Part shown: one piece after another, positions 1-8,872 of the stretch | Layout of the letters: each line of letters begins with the position of its first letter | Position numbering within the stretch: position 1 is the first letter of the stretch | DNA from: Bacteroidota bacterium | GTDB taxonomy: Bacteria > Bacteroidota > Ignavibacteria > Kapaibacteriales > UBA2268 | Reading direction: 5' to 3' | DNA length: 36,541 nucleotides | Assembly (NCBI GenBank): GCA_017428585.1 | Contig: JAFRQN010000311.1 | Coordinates: 1-36,541, forward strand | Notes under the pieces: model-generated | Told to the model about the DNA's origin: nothing | The model's input: the letters and a program-made list of their open reading frames with translations, nothing else | The model's database searches: none | Position numbers and translations under genes: made by a program

Positions 1-896
1 CAATAGGAGTTGGAGGAGTTCCAAGAGGACGTATTATAGAAATTTATGGTCCAGAATCCTCTGGAAAGACAACTATTTGTCTACATGTTATCGCAGAAGC
101 TCAAAAGAAGGGAGGTATAGCTGCTTTTATTGATACCGAACATGCTTTAGATATTAACTATGCTCAAAGGTTAGGAATTAATTTGGATACTTTATTACTT
201 TCCCAACCAGAATTTGGCGAACAAGCCTTAGAAATAGTAGAAACTTTAGTTCGTAGTAATGGAATAGATGTCATTATAGTTGACTCTGTGGCAGCTCTTA
301 CACCACGTGCAGAAATAGAAGGCGAGATGGGAGATGCACAAATGGGTTCGCAAGCAAGATTAATGTCGCATGCTATGCGTAAATTAAATGCTGCAATAGG
401 AAAATCCAGAACAACTGTTATCTTTACCAATCAATTACGAAGCAAAATCGGAGTATTTTATGGAAGTCCTGAGACAACTACAGGTGGAAATGCTTTAAAG
501 TTTTATGCTTCAGTTAGAATGGATATACGTAGAAAAGATGCCATAAAGGAAGGAAACGAAACAATTGGAAATAGAGTTCGTGTTAAAATTGTAAAAAACA
601 AGGTTGCTCCTCCATTCAGAGAAGTTGAATTTGATATTATGTATAATGAAGGTATTTCAAAAATAGGAGATCTATTAGATATTGGAACTGAATATGGATT
701 AATTCAAAAAGGTGGTTCATGGTATACATACGGCGAAGAAAGAGTACAAGGACGTGATTCTTTAAAGAAAATTTTATTAGATAATCCAGAATTACTTGCT
801 AAATTAGAAGCAGATGTAAGAAAAATATTAAATGAAAGCCGCAGTTTTAATATAAATAAAAATACTAATCCTGCAAACACAACAAATCGTAATTAA
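1..896 (+). CDS. recA: RecA recombinase, 5' end cut off by window
   Basis: Partial gene: the reading frame is open from the first bases (codons in phase with position 3) to the TAA at 894-896, giving 297 residues. RecA binds single-stranded DNA and ATP, performs strand exchange and triggers LexA cleavage. The Walker A motif GPESSGKT lies near the start of the visible part. Walker B (VIIVDSVAALTPRAEIEGE), the L1/L2 loop region (GDAQMGSQARLMSHAMRKL, TNQLRSKIGVFYG) and the C-terminal domain (ISKIGDLLDIG, then QGRDSL) follow in normal order. The C-terminal tail is rich in Asn and Thr. Only the N-terminal oligomerisation segment, about 50 residues, is missing upstream. The next gene starts 33 bases downstream on the same strand with no terminator between them, so read-through is likely. 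Identification is certain. Confidence 0.98.
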   Translation, partial: IGVGGVPRGRIIEIYGPESSGKTTICLHVIAEAQKKGGIAAFIDTEHALDINYAQRLGINLDTLLLSQPEFGEQALEIVETLVRSNGIDVIIVDSVAALTPRAEIEGEMGDAQMGSQARLMSHAMRKLNAAIGKSRTTVIFTNQLRSKIGVFYGSPETTTGGNALKFYASVRMDIRRKDAIKEGNETIGNRVRVKIVKNKVAPPFREVEFDIMYNEGISKIGDLLDIGTEYGLIQKGGSWYTYGEERVQGRDSLKKILLDNPELLAKLEADVRKILNESRSFNINKNTNPANTTNRN

Positions 897-929
897 TTTT
901 AGTTTTATAATTAATAAAAATATAATAAT

Positions 930-3374
930 ATGTCAAAAAAATCTATTATTTATGTATTATTTTTGTTTTTAGTTAGTGCTTTAACAGCACAAGCTGCAAA
1001 CAAAGATATTATTGTAACAGATCCGACTGGTGGTGCATTCCGTGGAATTATTGATACAAATAAAAACACAACACAATTTAATTTTTGTGAACCGAAGGTA
1101 AATGTTTATTCAGCTGATAAATATTTCGCACCATTATCTTTTAAAACAAAAAAGCAATTAACCTCACAATTATTAGGTAATTCTTTTAATGTTCTATCAA
1201 CATTGAGTAAAACAAATTTACTATTTCCTGCTGAATTTTTTGCATTAAAAGTAAATGCCAATTCTTCTACACTCCATTATTACAGCATCGATTATCAATT
1301 AGATAGTAAATGTAATCAAGCAATAAATATTGCACCAAAATGGATGCGTAATGATTTGCTCTTAAAATTCAGAGAATTAAGAAAAAAGAAATCAGGATAT
1401 GATGCAATATATGCTCAAATCATTCTTGATGCTGCAAAAGAAAATACAAAATATGTTGATGAAGTAGCTTTTTTAGTAGCTCATACTCCTATCGAAATAT
1501 TATCAAGATCTGATATTATAAGCAATAATGATATGAAAAATTATATTGCTGATGTAAAACACATTTACAATGTAGCAGATTCTTTAAAATATGTTCGTAT
1601 CGTAGAGCATGGAGATTATTCAACAGGAGATTATTATACAACAACAGAATATAGATATAAACCAAGTCCTTCTGCAAGTCCTGTTTGGGGAGCAATTCCT
1701 TATGAAATATATTATTGGTATGTTGTACATCCACAAATTTATCAAGAGTTAATACAATATACTGACAATCCTTCTTTTACAGAACAACGTACTTGGGGAT
1801 ATTCATGGCGTGAATTTTATTGGTCTAATCCAGATCCTGCTCATAATTATATGCCTGTAAATCAAAAAAATAAAATAGGAGAAGTTGTTTCAATACCAAG
1901 ACTTGGTGAATTAATGCAAAATCCTGAAATACTATTTGACAGAAAATATGATTTACTTCATTTTGGAAGAGCATTTAATGAAACTACAAATACAGCATTA
2001 GATGTACTTGGAAATTGGTGTTCTCGAGCAGTACCAGGCGATCCAAGTGATAACAATTACAGACCAATTGCTCCTAATCAAGTTTTAACACATCATAGAG
2101 GAAGATGTGGAGAAGATACTCAAGTTTTGGTTGCAGCAGCACGTACTTGTTTAATTCCTATTATTGCAAGAATAACTCATTGCGAAGATCACGTATTTGG
2201 CGCTGTTTATGACATAGATAGATGGCAGCATTTTGAATTTTTCCGTGGCGGCCTTGCACAAAGCGGATGGGGTTGGACACATTTAAGCAAATCAAGCACA
2301 TACGAAGAATTAGCTCCTGATTATTGGATAATATCTACAATAAATGGTATGCGTCCTGATGGTTATGCTTATAATCATACTTCTGTTAGTAATGATCCTT
2401 ATACAAAAACTTGTGAATTAGTATTTACAGTAAAAGATGCTAATGGTCGTCCTATTGATGGTGCTATGATAAATTTACATGGTGTTCCTTATTGGCGAGA
2501 TACTGTATTTAATAGTGTTCAATATACTTATTCTTTTAGCGCTTTCACTGATAAAAATGGTGTTGCACGTATAACAGCAGGTGATGGAAAAACTTATTTG
2601 TATAAAATTTATCATTCTGGATTTACTAATGGACAATATCCTAAAGATACTCTAAGTTTTAATATTGCTGTTGGAAAAGTTTACGCAGGAAAATTAATTG
2701 GAAAATCTGAAGCTGGAAAAGTTTATGAACAAAATATTGTTATATCTGATTATAAAATCCCTGATTATAACATAACAAAAAACAACTATATTGAATCAAC
2801 TAAATATGCTTTAGAAATAAATATGAAAGCAAATGACATACTTATGAGTCAAAATAATGGCAGAACATTTGCTTATTGGAATCCTGATAGTGCTGGATAT
2901 ATGAAATATTTCGTTGTTGACCAAAACAACTTCGATAAATTACAAAATGGTCAAGCATTTGAAGTATATTCAGAATTTAATTATCAAGATAATGGTACAA
3001 TACAAATACCTATTCCTAATAATACAACAGATTGGTTTGTTGTTTGCAGCAATAGATTATCAACAAGACAAGCTCAACTTGTAGAATTTGAAGCTAATTT
3101 AATTGAAGGCGACTTTAGTTATTCAAGCGTTGAATCAGAATTTGTTAAAAATTGTTCTTTCTATCCAAATCCATTTAATTCTTATTGTAAGATCTCTGTT
3201 CCTTCAGGAGCAAGTTTAGTAGAGATTATTGATATTAATGGAAATACATTATTCTCTACAACAGAAACAGAATTTAATTGGATACCAGATAATACAATTA
3301 ATCAAGGTGTATATTTTGTTAGAGCAAAAATAAATAACAGATACTACATAGATAAAATTATTTATAACAAATAA
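930..3374 (+). CDS. T9SS-sorted secreted protein with transglutaminase-like core
   Basis: An 814-residue secreted protein. The N-terminus is a signal peptide (residues 1 to about 22, ending ALTAQA). A transglutaminase-like core occupies roughly residues 370-440: Cys393 in GRCGEDTQ and His421 in EDHVFGAVYDIDRW are the expected catalytic pair. The third catalytic position, normally Asp four residues after the conserved Trp, reads Glu436 (RWQHFE), though Asp428 and Asp430 are close by. A beta-sandwich resembling carboxypeptidase-regulatory or Ig-like domains follows at about 495-575 (VKDANGRPIDGAMINLHG). The last 75 residues form a type A T9SS sorting domain (SFYPNPFN, then EIIDINGNTLF and a GVYFVRA strand), so export across the outer membrane by the type IX system is expected. 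Substrate is unknown; many such cores act as proteases rather than cross-linkers. It starts 33 bases after recA and is probably read with it. Confidence 0.82.
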   Translation: MSKKSIIYVLFLFLVSALTAQAANKDIIVTDPTGGAFRGIIDTNKNTTQFNFCEPKVNVYSADKYFAPLSFKTKKQLTSQLLGNSFNVLSTLSKTNLLFPAEFFALKVNANSSTLHYYSIDYQLDSKCNQAINIAPKWMRNDLLLKFRELRKKKSGYDAIYAQIILDAAKENTKYVDEVAFLVAHTPIEILSRSDIISNNDMKNYIADVKHIYNVADSLKYVRIVEHGDYSTGDYYTTTEYRYKPSPSASPVWGAIPYEIYYWYVVHPQIYQELIQYTDNPSFTEQRTWGYSWREFYWSNPDPAHNYMPVNQKNKIGEVVSIPRLGELMQNPEILFDRKYDLLHFGRAFNETTNTALDVLGNWCSRAVPGDPSDNNYRPIAPNQVLTHHRGRCGEDTQVLVAAARTCLIPIIARITHCEDHVFGAVYDIDRWQHFEFFRGGLAQSGWGWTHLSKSSTYEELAPDYWIISTINGMRPDGYAYNHTSVSNDPYTKTCELVFTVKDANGRPIDGAMINLHGVPYWRDTVFNSVQYTYSFSAFTDKNGVARITAGDGKTYLYKIYHSGFTNGQYPKDTLSFNIAVGKVYAGKLIGKSEAGKVYEQNIVISDYKIPDYNITKNNYIESTKYALEINMKANDILMSQNNGRTFAYWNPDSAGYMKYFVVDQNNFDKLQNGQAFEVYSEFNYQDNGTIQIPIPNNTTDWFVVCSNRLSTRQAQLVEFEANLIEGDFSYSSVESEFVKNCSFYPNPFNSYCKISVPSGASLVEIIDINGNTLFSTTETEFNWIPDNTINQGVYFVRAKINNRYYIDKIIYNK

Positions 3375-3385
3375 TTGAAAATATA

Positions 3386-3422
3386 AAAAAAAAGACCTAA
3401 GTAAACTTAGGTCTTTTTTTTA
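3386..3422. terminator. Bidirectional intrinsic terminator
   Basis: A perfect 10-bp stem, AAGACCTAAG at 3392-3401 with its complement at 3406-3415, closes a TAAA loop. A run of A precedes it and a run of T follows, so it can terminate the secreted-protein gene on the plus strand and the pyrophosphatase gene on the minus strand, which converge here. Confidence 0.93.
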
Positions 3423-3431
3423 TTTATATGA

Positions 3432-5627
3432 TTAGAATATATTTATAGCAACCGTTAAACCTGCCATAACTATAGAAACCATACTCATTAATTTTATCAA
3501 TATATTAAGAGATGGACCAGAAGTATCTTTAAAAGGATCACCAACAGTATCTCCTACAACAGCTGCTTTATGTGCATCTGAACCTTTACCTCCAAAATTA
3601 CCTTCTTCTATGTATTTTTTCGCATTATCCCAAGCGCCACCTGTATTTGACATAAAGACAGCTAAAACAAATCCAGTTCCAAGACCACCTATTAATAATC
3701 CTATTACACTGGCAACACCTAAAAAAATGCTGACAAAGATAGGAACAATAATAGCCAATAAAGCAGGCAGTATCATTTCTCTTTGAGCGCCTTTTGTTGA
3801 AATCTCAATACATTTCTCATAATTAGGTTCTGCGTTACCTTCTAATATTCCTTTTATTTCTCTAAACTGTCTTCTAACTTCCTGCACCATATTTTCTGCC
3901 GTTCTACCGACTGCATTCATTGTTAATCCGCAAAATACAAAAGCAAGCATAGAACCTATAAAGATACCTGTTAAAACCATTGGATTCATTAGATTAACAT
4001 TATAATAATTCATCATATCATACATAGATGCTTCATGAATATTTATTTGTGTACCCATAAATTCAATTGTTTCCTCGCCTAATCTTAAAAGACCTATTTT
4101 TATTTCTTCAATATATGATGCTAATAAAGCCAATGCTGTAAGTGCAGCAGAACCAATAGCAAATCCTTTGCCAGTGGCAGCTGTTGTATTGCCTAATGCA
4201 TCTAATGCATCTGTCCTAACTCTCACTTCCTTATCTAATCCAGACATTTCTGCATTTCCTCCTGCATTATCAGCAATAGGTCCATAAGCATCTGTTGCTA
4301 ATGTAATGCCTAATGTAGACAACATACCAACAGCGGCAATACCAATGCCGTAAAGTCCCATTCCTATGTTTGAAATATTCCAATTAGATGCAAATAAGAA
4401 TGAAAATATAATACCTACAGCAACAGCAATTACAGGAATAGCCGTTGATAACATACCAGTTCCTATTCCAGATATAATAACCGTTGCAGGTCCTGTTTTT
4501 GTGGATTCTGCTATTTTTTGTGTTGGTCGATAAGATTGAGAAGTATAATATTCTGTCGTTTTTCCTATTATAATTCCTATTAATAATCCAACTACAACAG
4601 AAAATGACAACCCAAGATAATTTTCAATATTAAGAAAATATAATATCAAAAAAGAAGAAACAGCAATTAAAACTGCTGCAAAATGTATTCCTCTATTTAA
4701 GGCTTTTAATAATTGTTTTATTTCTGCTTTATCATTTTTTGTTTTTACAAGGAAAATACCTATTATAGATAATAAAATACCAATTGACGCAATAAGCATA
4801 GGTGCTATAACAGCCTTGTACTGCATCTCACATCCAAATATAGAAAATGCAGAAGCTCCTAAAGCTGCTGTTGCTAAAATAGAACCACAATAAGATTCAT
4901 ATAAATCTGCTCCCATACCTGCCACATCACCAACATTATCACCAACATTATCTGCTATAGTTGCTGGATTTCGTGGATCATCTTCTGGAATACTATTTTC
5001 TACTTTACCAACCAAATCTGCACCAACATCGGCTGCTTTAGTATAAATACCTCCTCCTACTCTTGCAAATAATGCTTGTGTAGAAGCTCCCATTCCAAAT
5101 GTTAGCATTGTAGTTGTAACTACAATCAATTTTTGTGTACCTGTAACATCATTTACAAAACTATTTAATATTATATACCAAATAGAAATATCTAATAATC
5201 CTAATCCTACAACAGTCAGTCCCATAACTGCACCACTTCTAAAAGCAACTTTTAAACCTGAATTTAAGGATCGAGTTGCTGCATTTGCAGTACGAGCTGA
5301 TGCTAATGTTGCAGTCTTCATACCAATAAATCCTGCTAATCCAGAAAAGAAACCGCCTGTTAAAAATGCAAAAGGCACCCATTCATTTTGAACGCCAAAT
5401 CCATAAGCCATTATTGAAAATAAAATAGTAAGACAAATAAAAACAATCAATACTATTTTGTATTGCTGTTTTAAATATGACATTGCTCCTCTACGTACAT
5501 AAGAAGCTATTTGCATCATTTTGTCTGTTCCTTCACTTTCTTTTAACATCTGTCTAAAGAAGAAGAAAGCTGCCAATAGAGCCAATATTGCTGCTAATGG
5601 AATAAAATAAAATACGAAAGAAATCAT
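3432..5627 (-). CDS. hppA: Membrane-bound ion-pumping pyrophosphatase (K+-dependent type)
   Basis: A 731-residue polytopic membrane protein of the normal family length (about 16 helices). It couples pyrophosphate hydrolysis to H+ and/or Na+ export across the inner membrane. The pyrophosphate/Mg2+ site motifs are intact: DVGADLVGKVE from Asp200, DNVGDNVGDVAGMGADLYES from Asp226, TDAYGPIADNAGGNAEM, and GDTVGDPFKDTSGPSLN near the C-terminus. Residues 479-488 read GNTTAATGKG. Ala483 sits where K+-independent enzymes carry Lys, and Gly486 also fits the K+-dependent class. Thr90, Phe94 and Asp146 match three residues reported for the Na+,H+ dual-pumping subfamily of Bacteroides (numbering recalled from memory). 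The gene stands alone, divergent from asnS and convergent with the secreted-protein gene, with a terminator at its end. Family assignment is certain; ion specificity is inferred. Confidence 0.96.
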   Translation of the reverse strand: MISFVFYFIPLAAILALLAAFFFFRQMLKESEGTDKMMQIASYVRRGAMSYLKQQYKIVLIVFICLTILFSIMAYGFGVQNEWVPFAFLTGGFFSGLAGFIGMKTATLASARTANAATRSLNSGLKVAFRSGAVMGLTVVGLGLLDISIWYIILNSFVNDVTGTQKLIVVTTTMLTFGMGASTQALFARVGGGIYTKAADVGADLVGKVENSIPEDDPRNPATIADNVGDNVGDVAGMGADLYESYCGSILATAALGASAFSIFGCEMQYKAVIAPMLIASIGILLSIIGIFLVKTKNDKAEIKQLLKALNRGIHFAAVLIAVSSFLILYFLNIENYLGLSFSVVVGLLIGIIIGKTTEYYTSQSYRPTQKIAESTKTGPATVIISGIGTGMLSTAIPVIAVAVGIIFSFLFASNWNISNIGMGLYGIGIAAVGMLSTLGITLATDAYGPIADNAGGNAEMSGLDKEVRVRTDALDALGNTTAATGKGFAIGSAALTALALLASYIEEIKIGLLRLGEETIEFMGTQINIHEASMYDMMNYYNVNLMNPMVLTGIFIGSMLAFVFCGLTMNAVGRTAENMVQEVRRQFREIKGILEGNAEPNYEKCIEISTKGAQREMILPALLAIIVPIFVSIFLGVASVIGLLIGGLGTGFVLAVFMSNTGGAWDNAKKYIEEGNFGGKGSDAHKAAVVGDTVGDPFKDTSGPSLNILIKLMSMVSIVMAGLTVAINIF

Positions 5628-5841
5628 AATTTTATGAAATTAAATATGTTTATATAATTAGTTATTATACAATTTTAATCTATTGTCTAATATTATAATA
5701 CGATATTTTTATTATTTATTAACATAATTTTTACTTTTTATAGCATTTAAATATAAAATAATTAATAAAAAAGTTAATTTATACTTTATAATGAACAAAA
5801 ACTATTAGTTCTTCTAATTTATAAACAGACAAATTATATTA

Positions 5842-5871
5842 TTGTTTTTTTATAAATTATTGTTAATTTTG
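5842..5871 (+). promoter_or_regulatory. Bacteroidota-type promoter of asnS
   Basis: TTG at 5842-5844 is followed by exactly 19 bases and then TAATTTTG at 5864-5871. This matches the Bacteroidota sigma-factor consensus TTTG/TTG-N19-TAnnTTTG. Transcription would begin near 5878, leaving a short leader before asnS. The rest of the 268-base divergent spacer 5628-5895 is very AT-rich; I see no other clear element in it. Confidence 0.8.
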
Positions 5872-5895
5872 TAAAATGAATAAAAAGTTTATTAA

Positions 5896-7260
5896 ATGGG
5901 ATTTTTAATTATGTCACCGTATAAATCATTTAGATATATAGAAAACTTAGCTGACTTTGTTGGTCAGGAAGTAACTTTACGTGGTTGGGTACAAAACAAA
6001 ACTGGTAAAGGGAAATTACAATTTATCATTTTGAGAGATGGTACTGGAATATGCCAATGTGTTATTTTTAAAAATAATGTAAGCGAGGAATTGTTTGCTG
6101 ATGCAAAAACATTAACTCAAGAATCTGCTATAGAAATAACAGGAACTATTAGAGCTGAGGAACGTGCACCAGGTGGTTATGAAATGGATGTAACGGGACT
6201 AAAAATACACAGTATTTCAAAAGATTATCCTATTACTCCAAAAGAACATGGAGATGCTTTTTTAATAGAACACAGACATTTATGGCTGCGTTCATCAAGA
6301 CAGCATGCTATAATGCGTGTTCGTGCTGCAATAGTAAAAGCTATTAGAGATTTCTTTGATGGCAATGGATTTAAGTTAATGGATTCTCCTATACTTACTC
6401 CAAATGCTTGTGAAGGTACAACAACTTTATTCGAAACAAAATATTTTGATTTAGGCAGTGCATATCTTTCACAATCTGGTCAATTATATGCAGAAGCATC
6501 TGCATTAGCAATGGGACGTGTATATACTTTTGGTCCTGTATTCCGTGCAGAACGTTCTAAAACACGCAAGCACTTAACAGAATTTTGGATTGTAGAACCA
6601 GAAATGGCTTTCTTTGATCTTAATGATGATATGGATCTTGCTGAAGATTTAGTTGAATATATTGTTCAATATTGCTTGAAACATTGTCAAACTGAATTAA
6701 AACTTCTTGAAAGAAATATTGAAAACTTAGAAAAGATAAAAAGACCATTCTATAGAATGAGTTATTCTAATGCTGTTGATTGGCTTGTTGAAAATAAAAT
6801 TCCTTTAAAAAAGAAAATCGATGGAAAAGATGTTGATATTCTTCCATTCCCTTGGGGTGAAGATTTTGGAGCAGTACAAGAAGAAGCAATAATGGAACAA
6901 TTCGATAAACCTTGTATTATTCATAGATATCCAGCTGAAGTAAAAGCATTCTATATGAAACGTGATCCAGAAGATTCAAAAGTTGTATTGGCTATGGATA
7001 TGTTGGGTCCAGAAAAAGCAGGCGAAATTATTGGCGGCAGTCAAAGAGAAGATAATATTGACTTATTGACAGAAAGAATCAAAAAAGATAATCTACCAAT
7101 GGATGAATTCCAATGGTATTTAGATCTAAGAAGATTTGGTTCTGTTCCTCACAGCGGCTTTGGATTAGGATTAGAAAGAGTGGTAAAATGGATAACAGGT
7201 GCTTCACACATTAGAGAAGTTATCCCGTTCCCAAGAATGATATATCGTATAGTTCCTTAA
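5896..7260 (+). CDS. asnS: Asparagine--tRNA ligase
   Basis: A 454-residue class IIb aminoacyl-tRNA synthetase that charges tRNA-Asn with asparagine. An N-terminal OB-fold anticodon-binding domain (VTLRGWVQNKTGKGKLQFI, about residues 26-110) precedes the catalytic core. Motif 2 is FRAE at 216-219 followed by the flipping loop RSKTRKHLTEFW, and motif 3 is GLGLER at 423-428. The linker EHRHLWLRSSRQ and the ending HIREVIPFPRM are typical of AsnRS. The motif-2 neighbourhood (HLTEFWIVEPEMAF) fits AsnRS rather than AspRS. Two in-frame starts are possible, ATG at 5896 and ATG at 5911; the promoter lies upstream of both, and the second gives a more usual N-terminus (MSPYKSFRYI). The aldehyde dehydrogenase gene follows after 54 bases. 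Confidence 0.97.
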   Translation: MGFLIMSPYKSFRYIENLADFVGQEVTLRGWVQNKTGKGKLQFIILRDGTGICQCVIFKNNVSEELFADAKTLTQESAIEITGTIRAEERAPGGYEMDVTGLKIHSISKDYPITPKEHGDAFLIEHRHLWLRSSRQHAIMRVRAAIVKAIRDFFDGNGFKLMDSPILTPNACEGTTTLFETKYFDLGSAYLSQSGQLYAEASALAMGRVYTFGPVFRAERSKTRKHLTEFWIVEPEMAFFDLNDDMDLAEDLVEYIVQYCLKHCQTELKLLERNIENLEKIKRPFYRMSYSNAVDWLVENKIPLKKKIDGKDVDILPFPWGEDFGAVQEEAIMEQFDKPCIIHRYPAEVKAFYMKRDPEDSKVVLAMDMLGPEKAGEIIGGSQREDNIDLLTERIKKDNLPMDEFQWYLDLRRFGSVPHSGFGLGLERVVKWITGASHIREVIPFPRMIYRIVP

Positions 7261-7314
7261 TATTTAATTGAAATCTTTTTATATTATATATTTTTAATAA
7301 AAATTAATAAAATT

Positions 7315-8796
7315 ATGACAAAATTCAAAAATTACATTGATGGTAAATGGGTAGATGCTGTTTCAGGAAAGACTTTTAAGAATATTTCTCCAGCAAACCA
7401 AAATGATATAATAGGTGAATTTGCCTTATCAGATAAAGAAGATGTTGAATTAGCAGTAGCTGCTGCAAAGAAAGCATACGAAAAATGGAGATTAGTTCCA
7501 GCTCCAAAACGTGGTGAAATTATGCGTAAAGTGGGTGATATCTTTACAAGACGTAAACAAGAACTTGCAAAGATAATGACAAGAGAAATGGGAAAACCTA
7601 CTTTTGAAACTGCTGGTGATGTTCAAGAAGCTATCGATACAGCATATTATGCTTCATCAGAAACAAGACGTCTTTTTGGTACTACTGTTCCAAGTGAAAT
7701 GGACAACAAGATTAATCTTGCTTTCCGTACTCCTATTGGTGTTGTAGGCGTTATTACAGCATGGAATTTCCCTATAGCAGTACCATCATGGAAGATTTTA
7801 CCTGCTATTGCAGCTGGTAATACTGTTGTATTTAAGCCATCAAAAGATGCTCCTCATTCAGGTGTTATTTTTGCAGAAATAATGGAAGAAGCTGGTGTTC
7901 CTGCTGGTGTGTTTAATGTTCTTTTAGGCAAAGGTTCTATGGGTGAACAAATTGTACGCCATCCTGATGTAAAGGTTATTGGCTTTACAGGTTCAACAGA
8001 AATTGGCTGCCAGCTTGCAGAAATTTGCGGTAAATTAAATAAGAGAATATCACTTGAAATGGGTGGTAAGAATGCACAAATCGTAATGAATGATGCTAAT
8101 TTAGATTTAGCTCTCGATGGTGTACTCTGGGGTGCTTTTGGTACTACAGGACAAAGATGTACAGCAACTTCTCGTTTAATTTTACATAAAGATATCTATG
8201 ACAAATTTATCGATATGTTAAAAGAAAGAGTTGTTAAATTAAGAATTGGCGACGGATTAGATCCAAAAACAGAAATGGGACCTGTTATCCACATGCAATC
8301 ACTTGAAAATTGTGAAAGAATCGTAAAAGTTGCTCTTAAAGAAGGCGGTCGATTAATTTGCGGTGGTAAACGTGTTGCTGATCCTGCATTAAAAGATGGT
8401 TGTTTCTTTGAACCAACTATTATAGCAGATGTAAACGAAAACCATACATTATTCAATGAAGAAGTATTTGGTCCAGTTTTATGTGTTGCTAAAGCAGATT
8501 CTTTTGAACATGCAATTGCACTTCATAATCATTGTGAATATGGATTATCAGGCTCTATCTATACAAAGAATGTAAATTGGGCTTGGGAAGCTACTCGCGA
8601 CATGGAAGTAGGTATTTGTTATGTTAATTCTCCTACAATTGGTGCAGAAGCTAATATGCCGTTTGGCGGTATCAAAGGTACAGGCAATGGAAATCGTGAA
8701 GGCGGTTGGACTGCTTTTGATATCTTTACAGAATGGAAGACTGTTTATTTTGATTATTCAGATAAATTACAAAGAGCTCAAATAGACAATCACTAA
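7315..8796 (+). CDS. NAD(P)-dependent aldehyde dehydrogenase
   Basis: A 493-residue soluble enzyme of the ALDH superfamily, full length. It oxidises an aldehyde to the acid with NAD(P). Key residues are in place: Asn151 in AWNFPIAVPSWK, the general base Glu248 in SLEMGGKN, and the nucleophile Cys282 in GTTGQRCTATSR. The cofactor loop GFTGSTEIG and the late EEVFGPVL motif are also present. The GQRCTATSR form occurs in semialdehyde dehydrogenases such as alpha-ketoglutarate-semialdehyde and aminoadipate-semialdehyde types, but the substrate cannot be fixed from sequence. It lies 54 bases after asnS on the same strand, with a terminator after it, so the two may share a transcript. I saw no functional link to asparagine metabolism. 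Confidence 0.92.
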   Translation: MTKFKNYIDGKWVDAVSGKTFKNISPANQNDIIGEFALSDKEDVELAVAAAKKAYEKWRLVPAPKRGEIMRKVGDIFTRRKQELAKIMTREMGKPTFETAGDVQEAIDTAYYASSETRRLFGTTVPSEMDNKINLAFRTPIGVVGVITAWNFPIAVPSWKILPAIAAGNTVVFKPSKDAPHSGVIFAEIMEEAGVPAGVFNVLLGKGSMGEQIVRHPDVKVIGFTGSTEIGCQLAEICGKLNKRISLEMGGKNAQIVMNDANLDLALDGVLWGAFGTTGQRCTATSRLILHKDIYDKFIDMLKERVVKLRIGDGLDPKTEMGPVIHMQSLENCERIVKVALKEGGRLICGGKRVADPALKDGCFFEPTIIADVNENHTLFNEEVFGPVLCVAKADSFEHAIALHNHCEYGLSGSIYTKNVNWAWEATRDMEVGICYVNSPTIGAEANMPFGGIKGTGNGNREGGWTAFDIFTEWKTVYFDYSDKLQRAQIDNH

Positions 8797-8817
8797 TTGT
8801 TATAATAACATAAAGTA

Positions 8818-8850
8818 TAAAAAAAAGAGACTGAAAAGTCTCTTTTTTTT
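8818..8850. terminator. Bidirectional intrinsic terminator
   Basis: The stem AAAGAGACT (8824-8832) pairs perfectly with AGTCTCTTT (8837-8845) around a GAAA loop, with A residues on the left and T residues on the right. It sits between the convergent aldehyde dehydrogenase (+) and PNGase F-like (-) genes and should serve both. Confidence 0.92.
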
Positions 8851-8872
8851 ATATATTTTTTATTTATACAGC

